Assembly: GCA_008921705.1 (NCBI GenBank)
Contig: VFFE01007488.1
Span: 1,674,970-1,738,969 of the forward strand
DNA length: 64,000 nucleotides
Source: Burhinus oedicnemus
Lineage: Eukaryota; Chordata; Aves; Charadriiformes; Burhinidae
Direction of reading: 5' to 3'
The position numbers were made by a program, and so were the translations under genes. The number at the start of each line of letters is the position of its first letter. The first letter of the stretch is position 1. The notes beneath the pieces are model-generated. The model was not told the origin of the DNA. It saw nothing but the letters and a program-made list of their open reading frames with translations, and made no database searches. This document shows, piece after piece, positions 1 to 14,300 of the stretch.

Positions 1-2779
1 ACCTGGGATGCTGCCTCCCTGTACTAGGAGAGAGGCAGCAAGGTGAATACAAATTAATGATTAAAATAATTACTTAACACTAAAGAGGAACGTGTAACTT
101 TGCCTTATTTATAACTATTATTTACTTGATGAGCTATAAAATTTCTGAGTTTTTGAGCACACAGTTGAAATTCACTATGGTGACAGCACAGATTTTTGGG
201 GTGATACCTGTAAGAAGCTATGTAGAGTTAACCAATTCACAAATCTATGAAATTCCAAAGGCTGTAAAGAGCAATGGAAGTAGATGGCCTGAGTGAATCA
301 GGTAGTGATCTATGCAGTTTCAATATAACAGAATTTGTTTTTATAATCACTGTAAATAACATACAAAAAGAAGAAAATTACATTTGCAAATTCAAACACA
401 TCAAAGGTGACTCACTCTTAAGTCAGCTCCCATTTATTATTATCGTGATAGAGTCTCTAATGACATGATAACATACCCCTACCTCATTATGTGTGCAGAA
501 TGTACTGTGATTAAAGGAAGAATGTTTTACAGTAGAGAAAAAAGCACCTTCTGTTACAGCACAGGATGAAAGCCCAGGAAAGCTGGATGTACCCGTGGTT
601 CTATCACAGACTGCATATGTGATGGCTATCAGAAGGCAGATAAAAAAGGATTTGGAACACGACTGCATGGTCAAACTTGTACTTGCTAATTTCTGAATAC
701 TTTATATTTTCAGAAGTATCGCTTTCTTAGCACCATTCTCTGTATGAAATACGTGTTACATACAAGCAAACTACAGCAAAGTTACGAGATGTTCAAGTAG
801 TCTTCTACTGGTGATAAATGCTTTTTTATTTCAATGACATTAAAATACATAACAGTTCTTAGGAACAGTAAGCTAGGAAGAGTCATTTTCACCACAATGT
901 AAATGAAATTCTAATAAAGGAGTGCAAACCAGTGAGGAAATTAAAACATTCTTGCCATTTTAGCTCATCTGATACAGATTTATATATTGAGTCACAAAAT
1001 AATGGAAGCTTACAGTATTCAAAATACAAATGCCCTTAAACATTTGATCTGCCCTGTTAATGCTTTTCTATATGAAGCATTTTGTTGGCAGACAGTCCCA
1101 CTCTACACAAACAAATACTAATTCTAGACTTAAAAATGCCCTGGTACAAAGTAAACAGTGCCTTCCATAGCTAAGCCATTGTAGGTATTCTCCAACCAAT
1201 TGTTCATTAAAACAGTTCCTTTCATGTTTGTTTTCAAAGTATTGCAGAACCTGTCTCTGAAAGCCAAGCAGGAGAAGGCATTGTTTCAGTTGTAAAAGAT
1301 ATTTCATATACATAAGAGGGATGATAAAGAAGATGTTAAAGAGTAATTATTATACTGAGTAATTCACAGTCATATGTTAAAATGTATAGAAACTTACAGA
1401 TTTATATTCTCTGACTCACTACTATCTCACTTTTTACAGGAACACATTACATATTTTTTAAAATGTTAGCTGAATTGTAATTGACACTTGAAACAAAAGC
1501 TTAGTGTCAGTAAAAATTTTCATCAAGTAGTGCAGCTTAAATGAGAGTTAATATAGTAAATATTTTAAAACAATACAGAGCTACAAATTGAGAAATTATA
1601 AACCAGAAAAATCCATTTTGGTAAGAATTAAGTTTCTCAAAAAAACTCCGTTGCTTCCTGAAACTTAATACTAGTTCTTGAAGACACGTCTACTTTTTCT
1701 GCTAGCCAAAATGTACATAAACAAACACTGTTTATAAATCTGAAAAATAGATGTTTTCAAAACTGTAATACTAAGGCTTTTGAATGCTGAAGAAATCTTC
1801 TTAGTAACACTGCAAAAAGCAAAAATTCATCACAGAAGAAAATTAGAAAAACACATATGAGCTCATTTCTGACTTGTCACATATTTTGGAGTAATATGAT
1901 ATACAACCTGTGATCTGCAATTATTAATGCCCAAATAAATTGATTTACCAGTAAGTACTTTTCGTTCCACTTAAAATATCCTGACTTTTATTGAACTCAA
2001 TATCAGGCCTTAAAACTCATTTTAGAACACTGCTGTATATTTAATTTATTTCAGACTTATATCCCTAAATACCTCTGATTTTCTTATGATTGTAGTTCTA
2101 TATAAATTCATAATTTCAGTCAACAGAAAGGGGTGAATGTGCTTTGAGACATGGAAAAGAACACAAAGGTAGTACTCAGCAAATACATTAACTGTACACT
2201 GTCAATCCTTAATTTTGGTTAATGTGGACTTAGCAGTGTTAGCAGTTGTTACTTGAATGTTGAGTTTTTGGTGTTGCTGCAAAATGTAACAAACATTTAG
2301 CACGTCTCGGAATAGGGAATTTAATACAAGTGCAGGGATATATTCAGCAACAATTTATGGAAGATCCTAAGGTTAAAAAAAGGGCTAATTGGTTTATTAT
2401 TTCCACAGAACGAGTGGTTTCCCTGCTGTAAACCTCTAGGTAGAACAGCCCAGAGTCTCTGTTGTTGCAGTAACAATACACTGATTTAACCCTTCTTTTT
2501 CCTGGTTTATAGCAAGTTCAAATCAGACTTCATCAGTTATACCTAAGATGAGTCAAGGTTCTTGATTTTATACATCTGCGAAATCGGTATTCAGGACAAT
2601 TTCAGAGTTGAAGGCTGCCTATTAGAAGGCAAAAGCTTTTCATTCTCGAGGATGACTGAAAATGGTTCTGCAAACAATTTGTAATTTATACCTGAGGGGA
2701 CCAGTTCGTATCAAGTGGTTTTAATCTACGGATCAGAAATTGGGCTCCATGGAACCCTTTCTGGCACTTGTTCTAGCTG
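1..2779. other. Intergenic, AT-rich, no gene seen
   Basis: There are only short open frames with stops in all frames and no similarity I recognise. No repeat family is evident. Confidence 0.5.
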
Positions 2780-3080
2780 CCTGCCCTGCTCGTAGGGAAA
2801 GCAGCAAGCACCCAGCTGTAGCCGGTGCCTGAGAGGGCTCCTCTCACAGCCCCCTGCGGCCGGCGTTTCCAGGAGAAAGTTCCGCAGCTGGACGAAGCAA
2901 CGCGGCCACGGCTTGTGTCAGGGCTCTGGGCACAGCAGGAAAGGGCTGTCTGCGTCCTCCGCCCTCCACTCTGCACTGAACGCAGCTGGACCAAGTCGGG
3001 GAATACAAACCTACGCTGTGCCTGCATGCACCCTGCACCGCAGCCGTGTTGTAACGCGAGGGGCAAAAATAGCACGGATA
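2780..3080. promoter_or_regulatory. CpG-rich patch (orphan CpG-island-like segment)
   Basis: About 300 bp with many CpG dinucleotides (clusters near 2855-2870 and 2895-2912, and again to 3060) inside otherwise AT-rich, CpG-poor DNA. Overlapping open frames on both strands (up to 110 codons) come from the GC content and show no recognisable protein. It could be a distal promoter, an enhancer or a non-coding first exon. No splice or gene model supports it. Confidence 0.35.
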
Positions 3081-4653
3081 AACATTGCGGATTTAAATGG
3101 AACAAAATGAGACTTTGGGAACGCTGTTAGCATTAAAAATGCTTTCCATAAGGGGTTGTTAGCAGCACATATTTTTTCCTCAGAGAACCCAAATCACTTC
3201 TTAAACAATGTGGGGGGTGGGGGCATCGTTCCTGTCCAGCCTCTGGGGGACCTTCACTGCCTCAAGGAGCTTGTAGCCTTGCTTGTAGCAAGTCATACAG
3301 CAAAAACTACACAGTATTAGGTAGGTGGGATCCTGATATTTTTTCCTTCTCAGGCTTCCTCTGGTACTGAACTGAATGTCTGCCAGCCTTTGGATGAGCA
3401 CCTGCATGACAGAATGTTTCTATCCGGGTGCTGAAACTATTCTTAGACAACGTTTTGTGTAAATCTTCCCTTTTTAGTAGACTTGCTGGTTGCTCTACAT
3501 TGCTAAATATGTCTATACATTAAATTGCCACCCAGCTTATGTCCAAAAAATCTGACTCTTAATATGTGACCTGTATGAGTTTGGGAATCATGATTTTTTT
3601 CCTAAACCTGTTTAATTTAAATTCCAGAAAAAAAACCAAAAAGCTTGAAACACTCTTCTTAAGTTCCTGCAGCTGTTCAACTTAAAATGAAGAGCTAAAG
3701 AAGTCCTGATATCCAGAAGTTAACTCATTATACTTCCTGGAGTATATCAAAACACACAACAACGCCCTTCACTAAGTAAGGTGGAGTCAGGAAACTTTCA
3801 TACCGTTTTTCCTTTAAAGTCAAAAAGTTTTTGCTCATATCCACAGTCTCTGTAAATGCTGGGATACATATAGAAATTTGTAGTCAAAGGCCATTCAGGT
3901 ATAAACTCATCCCTAGATCTTCAAATATCTTCAGATATGAAGATCTTGAACTTCCCTTGACTCTCAAAGGCTTTAGTGACCTAACTAGCTTTGAAGATAC
4001 GATTAGAGAGACTTTTTTTTTTCCCCACACACAAAAGTGTTAATTTCACTCGCAAGAAAGTGACAATTCAAACATACCAATCCACCATCGCATATTACTG
4101 CTCAATGCAAAAAGAGGAGACTGTTGAGTATAGAATTTCATCTCCTAGGGAAGGAATGGAAGAAGAACTCTGCAGGATGGTTATCCCAAGCCCAAATTTG
4201 TCACTGAACCCTCACAGTCAGCAGTGGAGAGTGGCTTCAAGGAAGTCAATGCTACATCTTTTCTGCACAAGTGACTCTAGAGGCATTTTGCCTCTCCTTG
4301 TGTAAGTGACACAAGGATATTTTTAGTGTACCCAGAACATTTGACATTATTGAAGTCTTAGTGCTTCCTTATTAAAGTAAAAATTTCCAGAACACGGAAT
4401 GGACACGGTTGCTTGGTAGATGGCCATGTGTAACCAAGTAAAACCACTTTTAACCAGTGTTCTGCTCCAACAGGAATTCTCTGTTACACAGAGAACATTA
4501 AGATAATCAATTTATTTTTATACAAAGGGCAGAAATAATTTTCTTGCATATCTAGCATGTTCTGTGTAGAGATGTCACAAGAAATCTTTAAAATAAAATA
4601 AGTAGCAAAAGTAATCAACAGACTTATGATTACATTTTAGATTGATAGAGTAA
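3081..4653. other. Intergenic, no gene seen
   Basis: A 104-codon open frame at 3991-4305 has no recognisable domain and no splice context, so I treat it as chance. A short G-run lies near 3209-3225. Confidence 0.45.
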
Positions 4654-4711
4654 AAAAACTAGTTATCATCAGCTCACTAACAAAGGTGAAAGATTACTTT
4701 TATATTTTTCC
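4654..4711 (+). repeat. Left arm of a 58-bp inverted repeat
   Basis: Reads AAAAACTAGTTATCATCAGC and on, ending TATTTTTCC. The reverse complement of 5069-5126 matches it at 57 of 58 positions; the one difference is in the AAAGGTGAA/AAAGGTAAA part. The match stops sharply on both sides. Confidence 0.9.
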
Positions 4712-5068
4712 AGCTACATGTGTGAACATACCTCACTCTGAGATACCAGGGACTTCTTGGGACTGATGAGCACCTAAACATTCTGAGTGTGCCTAACTGA
4801 AAACTCAGATAAAACGCCATACTTCAGAAACTACTAGGGAAAATATTTAGTGAATAAATAAAAAAGTTATGAAGCTGCAACTATAAATAGAGCTTAGAAC
4901 ATTTTACTTTTAACTCCTTTTCAGCGATCAAGCAAAGCAGTTATTAAGTGCAAAGAAATTACCAGTTTTCAAATGTGGTTATTTTGAGTACACTTACCCA
5001 GTAATAGCTGTACTACTTAAGTTAAAATGCATGCTAGTAAAATGACTATGAATTGCTAATAATTAACA
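4712..5068. other. Spacer between the inverted-repeat arms
   Basis: 357 bp, AT-rich, without an open frame of note. It does not look like a transposase gene, so if the whole is a mobile element it is non-autonomous. Confidence 0.6.
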
Positions 5069-5126
5069 GGAAAAATATAAAAGTAATCTTTTACCTTTGT
5101 TAGTGAGCTGATGATAACTAGTTTTT
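5069..5126 (-). repeat. Right arm of a 58-bp inverted repeat
   Basis: Partner of the arm at 4654-4711. A TA dinucleotide lies at or next to the outer end of each arm (4651-4652 and 5126-5127), which could be a mariner-type target duplication, but A-run length differs and this is not decisive. Confidence 0.9.
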
Positions 5127-6711
5127 ATGGCATTCCAAATACATGTATTTAGAAACAATTGTGAAGCAAACGTTAGATAAATAGGATTATAGAAAAATGT
5201 AAAAAATCAGAAATATGCACCTGTTTAATCCTTAACTTTTTCATTGGACCAACACAGGAATTTGTTTTCACATTACACATTTTACAATGTGCTGCACGCA
5301 TGAATACAGAAAATTAAATGCCGAAAGATAATCGCTAATGATTTAACTTCTAGGATGTGATCTGCATTTGATAAAATTGACAGCATCACTAGCAGCTTTA
5401 GAAGAAGGAAGATCAGACTGCTAGCTATCTGAATCACATTTCTTCTAGCTGCCAGGAAAATTAAGGTCTTAGAAACCCATGTCCAAGCTGGCTGAAATTC
5501 TCATAGCCCAAGTCCTAACCGCATAGTGTCTCTATAGAGAGGTGCGCAAAACTTGGTTGCAAGCATACAGTTATCTCCCAGATCTCAAAGATGACTTCTT
5601 TTTGTTGCCGTAGAATTAGGACTGGACGAATGTGGGAGCTCTGAAAATCTAAGCCAATGAGGCTATTTTAGAGCAGAAAAGTCCACTACCATATCTCATC
5701 TTCCATGAGACACAAAGAAAGTGGAAACAATGGGAAAGATGCATTTCCTCTTCCACAACAAAAGTAACGTGCAAGACATTTAGCAGTAGGTTTCAGTGAA
5801 ATCTGAACAGCTCTCCACTGTAAGAAAATACATTTTATTATTTCAAAGACTTCTGAAGAATGCTGCTCTCCTTAAAGACTCTACTAGAGACTGTAGTAGC
5901 TTTTCTGCCAATGGAAAGACTGTCTTAGCCTTACTAATCCCCCAGTAAACTGGTTTAGAAAACTGAAAGATTTCACCCTTCTTTGTAAGCTCATATAGGT
6001 CTTTACTACATTATTTAAGTACTTGATTTTTTTTCCCAGTTGGAGCAACAAAATAGAGTTAAATTACTACTGCTCAACTACAGTGGCCTGTTTCCTGGGG
6101 CTGATCCCAACACCCTTCTGTCCTCTTCTCTGTGCAAACCTTATCTAGAAGCGCCAAGATTTTTGGTAGAACTGGTTTGTCTTTTTTTGCACATCTTTCC
6201 ACATAGAATATTTACAGAAATGTAAGACTCCAGCTTGCAATTCTTGCACCTAAATATCTTGCTGTGAATGCATGGTCCGTAGATGAATTTGACCTATGAC
6301 TGAAAGCATCTGAAATGATGGCATGACAATGTTGTTATGGAAATGCCTAACATAAAAAGCCATATGACACAGTAATTTTAAACATACCTTGTCTGAGAAC
6401 TAAGGATGAATTATTCTCGGTTGCATCACCAACAGACATATGGTCTGAAATCTGTTCTGTGAATGTGAAAATTTTGCCAATGGAATTTATAATTATTTTA
6501 CAGATTGGATTAGTTGATAAGGCATTATATGTGATTTGTTCATATTGACTTTAAATCCTAGCAAAGAAAACAGCACCATTTAGATTATAAAGAAATTGTG
6601 ACATTTTCACAAATCAGCCAAAGTGTGAGTTAAAGGTACACTCTAACCTCCATTTAAGCAAATAAGTTGTTATTAACAAGAGGGTGTGAATGCAGTTGCT
6701 GATATCAATGA
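5127..6711. other. Intergenic, no gene seen
   Basis: AT-rich with short open frames only; no recognised repeat. Confidence 0.45.
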
Positions 6712-6797
6712 ATATAGATATAGATATAGATATAGATATAGATATAGATATAGATATAGATAGATATAGATACAGATGATATAGATATAGATATAGA
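6712..6797 (+). repeat. ATATAG microsatellite
   Basis: A run of the 6-base unit ATATAG with a few interruptions (an ATAG unit and an ACAG unit near 6760-6780). The serine/isoleucine open frame on the other strand is only this repeat translated. Confidence 0.95.
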
Positions 6798-8271
6798 ACA
6801 GTGATTACTGAAGCAAAAGTCACCATGTGGAAACCAAGATGAGTTATTTAAGTAGTAGAATATATGTAGGTCATCAGTGAGAGATATATGTATTCAGTCC
6901 CCCTCCTTTTTTTTTTTTTTCTTAAGTAGAGAGGAGGATGGCTGAGAAGGAGGAAGCAGTAACAACACTTTCTGAGTTATTAGTAGAAATAACAAGTCTA
7001 TTCCTGCATGGGGGAGGTTCATATGCAAGTTCTGGAATGAGGATGAAGTTAGAGGGGGAGGAGGCAGAGGCTGTGGCCCAATTTACAAGTATTATGGATT
7101 ATTTTTAATGCCCACTCATCTATTGTAATTCCTGTCCAGAAGTGCTTGAAAAAAGTAAGAAGCCAGAATAAAGCTCTCCATCAATCTCGGCAAGATTCTC
7201 AGTCATAACCTGATATGTGAGAGGACCTACTTCTGAAGTGGGAGAAGCAGATGAAATAATTTCTCTCTTCCGAAACCCTCTGTATAGAGCTTCTGTTCTT
7301 GATCTTTTGTTCTCAAGACAGTTCAGAGCTACAATGTTTATTTCTAAATGACTGCAGGTATAAAGTTGGAGCCCTAAAGACAGATTTTTTTTCAGGCAGC
7401 AAGAAATCTCAAGCTTATTTATGAAAGTGCTCTTTGCCATCAAAGTTAAACTGCATATACCACAGTCTCTGTTTTTCTAGGTATCAGTGATACAGAAATT
7501 CAAAATCAGTTCTCATTATATTTGGCACTGATCTTACTCTTAATTTGAAGCATGTGGTGCAAGCCAGAGATGCGCTTCTGTAATCAGTTGCCCTTTAAAC
7601 AAATAGACTTAAAGTTTATAGCAGACACATTATCAGTAAAATTAACCATTTAATTCCACTTCACATAGACTTATTCCTAGGGAAGGCTTATCATAGCAAA
7701 CGTTAACTTTTTCAGTTAGTTGCAGTGTGCGTCTTCCAACACCAGTGATACAGCCCCTGGATTCCTTCTCCTCTGGGCATGCTGTAACAGGCTGCTGCCT
7801 CCGTCACAGGCTATACACCACAACTCAGCAGAAGCACAAGCTTGGCAGACTGGTGCTGGGTAGATCTTTATTCTCCTAATCCGCACCTTTCAAGGGGCAT
7901 ATAATGGTTCTTAGTAATTTCTGAGAAACTGAGTAGTTTTACCAGTCAGTGAGGCCATCTGCAAGGTGTTGTATCTTTGTACTCCTTTTCTTACACCATA
8001 TTGAGAACAATGAACAGAGTCTGACATTATTAATAATTTCTGAAAAGCACGGATGTCACTTAAAGTGAACAGCTAAAGGCAGTGAGGCTGATGAAAAGGA
8101 GATACCTCTCAGTGTTTTGTATCTTCTTCCGTCAGTATGTGGTTTTCCTTTTTAATGGGTTCACTTTCATGAGGGAAAAGATCTCGGAGGCTCACGCATA
8201 AAACATTTATTTCTAGATCTCAAATATATTATGGCATCTAACTCGCAACCTAAAGCTGAGGAGCCCGGTTT
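6798..8271. other. Intergenic, no gene seen
   Basis: Contains a T-run near 6907-6920 and a 107-codon minus-strand open frame (7120-7443) without recognisable domains, treated as chance. Confidence 0.45.
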
Positions 8272-8362
8272 CATAGAATCATAGAATAGTTTGGGTTGGA
8301 AGGGACATTTAAAGGTCATCTAGTTCAACTCCCCACCTACGTTACAGCAAAGCCCCGGTCTG
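8272..8362 (-). mobile_element. CR1 LINE 3'-end fragment
   Basis: Begins with CATAGAATCATAGAATAGTT and continues with the GGTTGGAAGGGACATTTAAA type sequence, the reverse complement of the avian CR1 3' end. It ends after about 90 bp, as expected for a strongly 5'-truncated insertion on the minus strand. Confidence 0.9.
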
Positions 8363-11300
8363 AAAATATTTCTTTCTCAAGCTGGTGAACATTGTTCTGC
8401 CAGCAACAGTCCTAACTTCCTCTCCTTTCTCCTCTTTTCCCTCCACAAGATGGGTAACCCCATTTTAGCATCCCCAAACCTTTCCAGACAACACAGTCAG
8501 CTCCTGGAGCATTTCTCAAGCATCACACAACCTGGCTATTTCCCAGGCAGAGCAGTGTCCCCCTGGCAATTCCCAAAGTACTTCTGCTGCTAGAAAGCAT
8601 TTGCAATTATCACATCTCTACACGCTGGGGGGAAAAAAAGCCTGCCTGGACAAATTTTATCAAGTTCCCACTGCTCAGTTCAGGTAAGCTGACATCAAGA
8701 TAGCAAGTACACACCTTTAGCCAAACAGCACACATAGAATGAATTTAAAACTAAATATTTGAATATTATCCTAGCTGATTTACATCTAGTTAGATGTTTA
8801 TGCAGATTAACATTACCATAATATTAATATTATCATTAAACAAAAAAAGCATACAAAATACAAAAGTATTCAGGAATATACTCAGTAGCGGTCTCCATAC
8901 TGCATTAAAGGCAGTATTATATCTAGATGTGTATGTTTTATTGTTTTGGGTTTCTTAACTAATATTTTTCTTTTTATCTTAGGAGGACATAATTTAATGC
9001 AAAGATATATTACCTTTTGGAATACTAGAAATGCCATACCCAAAGCATAACATGTGACACACAGTATGGAGCAGAAAGAACACAGGCATAGCCTTATCCA
9101 CCAGATTTATTCTGCGAAACAGAATGCAATTGAATACTTAACTATCAGATTTCAAGAGATGCTCTCAAGTACCTTTTAATCTTACTAAGGTTACCTATTT
9201 TCTTGAAAGAATTTACAATTCAGTAATTAGGCTTAAAAATGTTGCTTCGTACATTTTGCCTTTTCTTTATTGCCATTTTTCATAATGGATAGTGAAATAG
9301 TTGCTGTCTTGTATGCAATTTCTTCACCTGCTTTATATAATTCTGTTTTCTCTTAAAGCCCGGGTACCTTCATGGCAAGTTGAAAACCCCTGGGTGACAA
9401 CTTTGCTCTGCTTAAGTCAATGATTAAGTTAAGAAAATTTCAATCACTATGTGTAGAGGCATGCTTTTAAAGGCAATGTTTATACTGAGTAGCTAGCAGA
9501 ACTACTAGCTAGGTATATAAATCATGGTGATAGTGATATAATATTACACGTCAATGCAGAGTGTGCCTTGAAGGCCCACCTGCACAACTAAATTGTTGAA
9601 AGGTTGTGGGACAAGTTTATGATCTTTTATACTGATAGAAATAACTTCCTAACTCCAGCTTCAAATAAGTACTTTTCTCTTTCTCTCTGTGAAAACTCAT
9701 TAACTAGACTCGTAGTTTTAAGCTAATAATTTCATTCATGTATTTGGAGCATCATTAACAACAAATCTTTCCCTAACCACTTCATAATGAAGTTAAATTG
9801 TGAATTAAAAGGTATCCTTCTGTTCTTTTATTTCAAAAGTCTCCAAGTTTGAAGCTATCATAATGAAATAAGTTTTGTGTAATTCAGTACCCAAACTAGA
9901 TAAAGTACTGTGACTGGAAAGGGCGGTGCTAAACTGCACAACCGGCACCAGAAATCAGCAAAGTCAGTAGTGTGTATTTGCACCTTGTATACTGTTAATT
10001 CATTAGAGAATTTACTATGTGCTCTTTATCACAATGTGCAAAGACTGAGAGATCCTTCAATGATTACAAAATCAGGTGATATCACTGGGCAAAAACCTCT
10101 CAGTTACATGTATAGCGGCAAAACTATAGGTGTATTCTTTCCCATCTGACTTTAGCCATCAAAGAATTACGTATTAGTTTCACAAAGAGGGAGAAACATC
10201 TTTGTATTTCTAAACTTTTGAATTTATATTAGGCACTTACAGAGATCAGAGATCACTTTAGACTATTAAACTCAGGCAAAGTGAGTCCTGTGCCTCGTGT
10301 ATGACCGACTCCAGAGCTGCGAAAAAAAAATGTGGGGGAAGAGACCTCTTGTGGGCATCTTACTTCCACAGATGTAGTGGACTGCTGTGTGGGGTACCAA
10401 GAAATTCCATAAGATGTCTTGTAGAATTCCAAAATTCCAGGTTTTCTTTGTTTTTAGCTGCCATAGAGTACAAAAACCGCCTCAGGACTACCAGATATTT
10501 GTATCATATCCAGGACTACATATTCTATTTTCACTTTGTAGAATCTTGGAAAATTGGATGAAATTATTTCATTTACTAATTCACCAAACATACCATGTTG
10601 AGGTTCTGTGCTGATAAAAATATTATATTAGCTCATATATTACCTATACATACTGTCAACTGGCCTTAAACTAAAGAATGAGATACAGAGATGCCCATTA
10701 TTACTCACTTGAATAGAAAAAGATTACATATTGTCCTTTTAGAGAAAATCACCAAATTAAATTTGTCTTATCACTATATCTAATTGCAAAATGTAATTAC
10801 ACTTTGTTTTAGGTATAATTAATAATCCTATAAAATCCCTCTGGATAATTTGATGGTAAGGGGAACTAAAAGAATCAATGTTCCTATTCAAATCCATTGA
10901 AAATAAGAGTTCCTGTATTGTTCTCAAGTGTTATGAGTTCTATAATCTTTTCCTATAAAAAATAGAAAAGTTCATTTAATAGTCTTAAACCAGCTTTTTT
11001 AAAGTTACATCAGTATATTAATTAGAGACCAACTATGATACTTTTCTATCTTCCAGCGTACGGGTGCCTCCTTGCAAGGAAACTATTTCAGCCCTAGTTG
11101 CTGTTATCACCTGGGGTGCACACCGAGAAGTATCCATGGGCTATCATCTCCCTCGGAGACAGAGACATGTAGGGGGGGAAATGAGTGGTGCAACAGGCAT
11201 TTCTAGCAGTTCAAGGAGCTGACGTAGTTTGGTTTCATCAGGTACAGTACAGCTTGGGAGGACGAACCATCATCCCCCTTGGTCTGTGCTTCTGGACGAA

Positions 11301-14300
11301 GTTTGGACAGATTTTCTTTCCTTTGCACTTTCTTTACCTTTTACCCTGCACATCAATGAATTGGAAGTAGGGTAATGTCACGATCAATCCTTCCAAAGCA
11401 GGGATGAGCTGAATATGAATGCTGCTGCTCTAGAGCAAACACAAGAAATGGTTCTGGTGCAGGTTCTCTTGGCAGAGACGCACTCCACAGAGACTGCCCC
11501 TTACTAGGACAACATGGCTGGTTTCCTCTCTTTGCTGGAGATTACTTTCAAAGATAATCAGAGGATAAGCCCCTGGCTACGCACCTCTACCTTAAGCTTG
11601 TTGAATTTACGGTGCCATACATCTTCAATCTCTACAAGAAACTTCTTGATTAGTCTGTTAGTATCCAAATCTAATACATAAATTTCATACTCTAAAAGAA
11701 ACAAATGAAGAAGAACTCACTCTTTTAAACTTAACATAGTAGACCACAAGCCAGTAAATAACATAAAAGCGTTTTTCAAAGTAAAAATTTTAAACAGAGA
11801 AAAATGCTGACTTTCCCTATCTGTATCACTCTGAGAAGCCGTTCAAGATGCCATCTGACATGTTGCAGCTAAATGATTTCCAATTGCTCTTACTTCAGAT
11901 TTCTGGAGTCTAGAAATAAACTCGAAGAGGGCTCACTTGTCATTACCATTCCTTTTGCTCTTTTTTTCTTTCTGTAAAAAGGCCTTTCTTAGGATATGCA
12001 ATTTATTTTGTGGTCTGCTCTAGTCATTAGAATTTCCCAAAGACACCTGAAATTTCTGCTAAGATCAAAACTTCACCGTGTCTGTGGTAGTGAGGGAGTG
12101 TTATATTGATTCAGCTTTCATTTCTAATCAATGGAAGTTCACTGGAGAAGTTGTGCCAAACCAGTGTTAATTCCCCCATCACACACACTGTCAGAAGGTG
12201 ATGTTTACAGTTTGTCCTCTAATTGTGCCTGTGGGCTGCCCCTGAAGCAGCCCTGAGGGTGGGCTGGCACAGAAATCACACAGGAGCTTGGGTGGAGAGG
12301 AGAAGGAACAGCTCTTTAAACTGTCATCACTGAATGTGTCAGCAAGCAGAATCCTTGCCAGTGCAAAGTCAGGCAGGTTACATGAAGCAAGGAGTAATAT
12401 ATTGTCTAGGCCTCTTTATGAAGCCTTAGATATCTTCAAGATGGAATGTTTTCTGGATTATTTTTTCTTATGTGTGTAGGACCATAAATAAGAACCATGT
12501 TGTTTAGGGTAAGAAAAAAAAACCCAACAAACCAACAAGGGACAAGGAAAAAGGATTTGAAAATGCCTTGGATAGTTAGAAGTCTCCTATTGTGCTAGTC
12601 ATCGCTAAAGAAAGAAAAGTAAAATAACTAGAAAGACCTGGGGCCACTCAGACAAGAAAATGATTGTACAAGAACTCATGACTTTCCTTTATGGATTACA
12701 CGAGAATGCTAAAAATACACAATGGGAAAATATTCATAAAACATAGCTCCATTTTTCCACCCAGCATGGGCAGTTTTGCAAAATGATTCTTTTGACCAGC
12801 TTTAGATGTAGGACAAAAATTTAATTTCAAGACCATCTTGGCAAGTAGAGCAAGATTTCCAGAACAGACCACAACAATACTAATGTGGGACAGGCTATCA
12901 ATTTTTCTGCATTAAACTATACTGGTTGCAACTAAATTAGGAGAGAGCTTTAAAAGCATGTTTATTGTATTAACAGCTTTGTGGAGGCCATTAGTAAAAA
13001 CTATTTTCCAAAAGTAGTAAGTAATATTTTCAGGGAGTTTTTTTTCTCTGCTTGTTTTTATTTAAAAAGAAATACTCGCATGAAAATTTCTGTTGCTTAG
13101 GAGTACATTTGTTCCACAGGGATTTTTATTTCAAGTCAGGAAAATGCAGCAGCAGCTGATAAATTCCTATGTGCATATTTTTATGCAAATATCTCTAGTA
13201 ATCAATAGGGAAAAGTGATAAAAAAACATATATGCTATAGAAACAGAATTATTTCTATATAAAATGTTTTCAGAATTTCCCATGAGAAGACAGTAGTTTT
13301 AAAATGTAAGTTGTAAATGCTATCCATAATCTGAAAAAAAAAACCCCAACAAAAAACTATGGCAAGTTTTTCACAATATATTTATGAAAGGTGTAGAAGT
13401 AAAGATTAAAGGGTGCATGCACTGTCAACCTTGGAAACAGTTCCCATTAATTAATTATGTGCACAATTCTAGCTATTACATTGAAAATATGCCTCTGTGA
13501 GAGCATATGGCTTCACACTCCCTGTCATCTAATCACCAGGTTACTGTCAGGGAGAGCAGCTACTCCATCACCCAAATATTTTAAACCTCAAGAGCTTCAA
13601 CAGAGCTCACTCGCTGCCTGTGTTTTACTGCCCCTGCTCACTCAGGGGATGCTGCTGTGCTGGTTAGGATCCTCCTTCAAGTTTCCTCTCAAGAGACATT
13701 TTGCCTTCCTGTCTTGTTCCTATCACCTAGTTGTTTTTATCGCTCTTCCACTGTAATACAAATTTGTCCTTTCCCGTTATTCCTGTCAAACCTGCAAGCT
13801 GCCTGGTTTCCACTTCAGCTCTCTAGAAGGCACACCATAAACACGCAGTGAACAGGGAAACGAAGCTAGAGGTAGATACAGGTGCACCATAGATTGCCAT
13901 AATGGATTACATTTGCTTGCATCATTACTTTTTATTCAGAAAGATAAAGCCACCAAGTCACTCAAACTTCCAGAAAACAGCGCAACTTAGGCTATTTTAG
14001 GCTTCTCATTTTAGCCATTCATGTTTAGGAATACATGCAAGAAATTCATGGCTTGTCTGCCCTGTCTTTGAAGACACCTGCAACTTAACAAACACATATA
14101 AAAGAAAGGTCAGACTCTTCCTGCATGGCCTGTGCTCCAACTTACTTCCCTCCCAAACACACACCTCCGTCACCTTGAGACTATTTTACAAATTACTGCG
14201 TTTAGTCGTGTTTTTCAATCCAGTCCCTCTGAGGCACCTTTCTTTAGAGTAGATGCAAATGTATCTTCTCCCATTGCAGGAAGCCAATGAGACATACCCA

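Noticed and set aside
6614..6826. Ser-Ile repeat protein
   Set aside because: Only the ATATAG microsatellite read in one frame.
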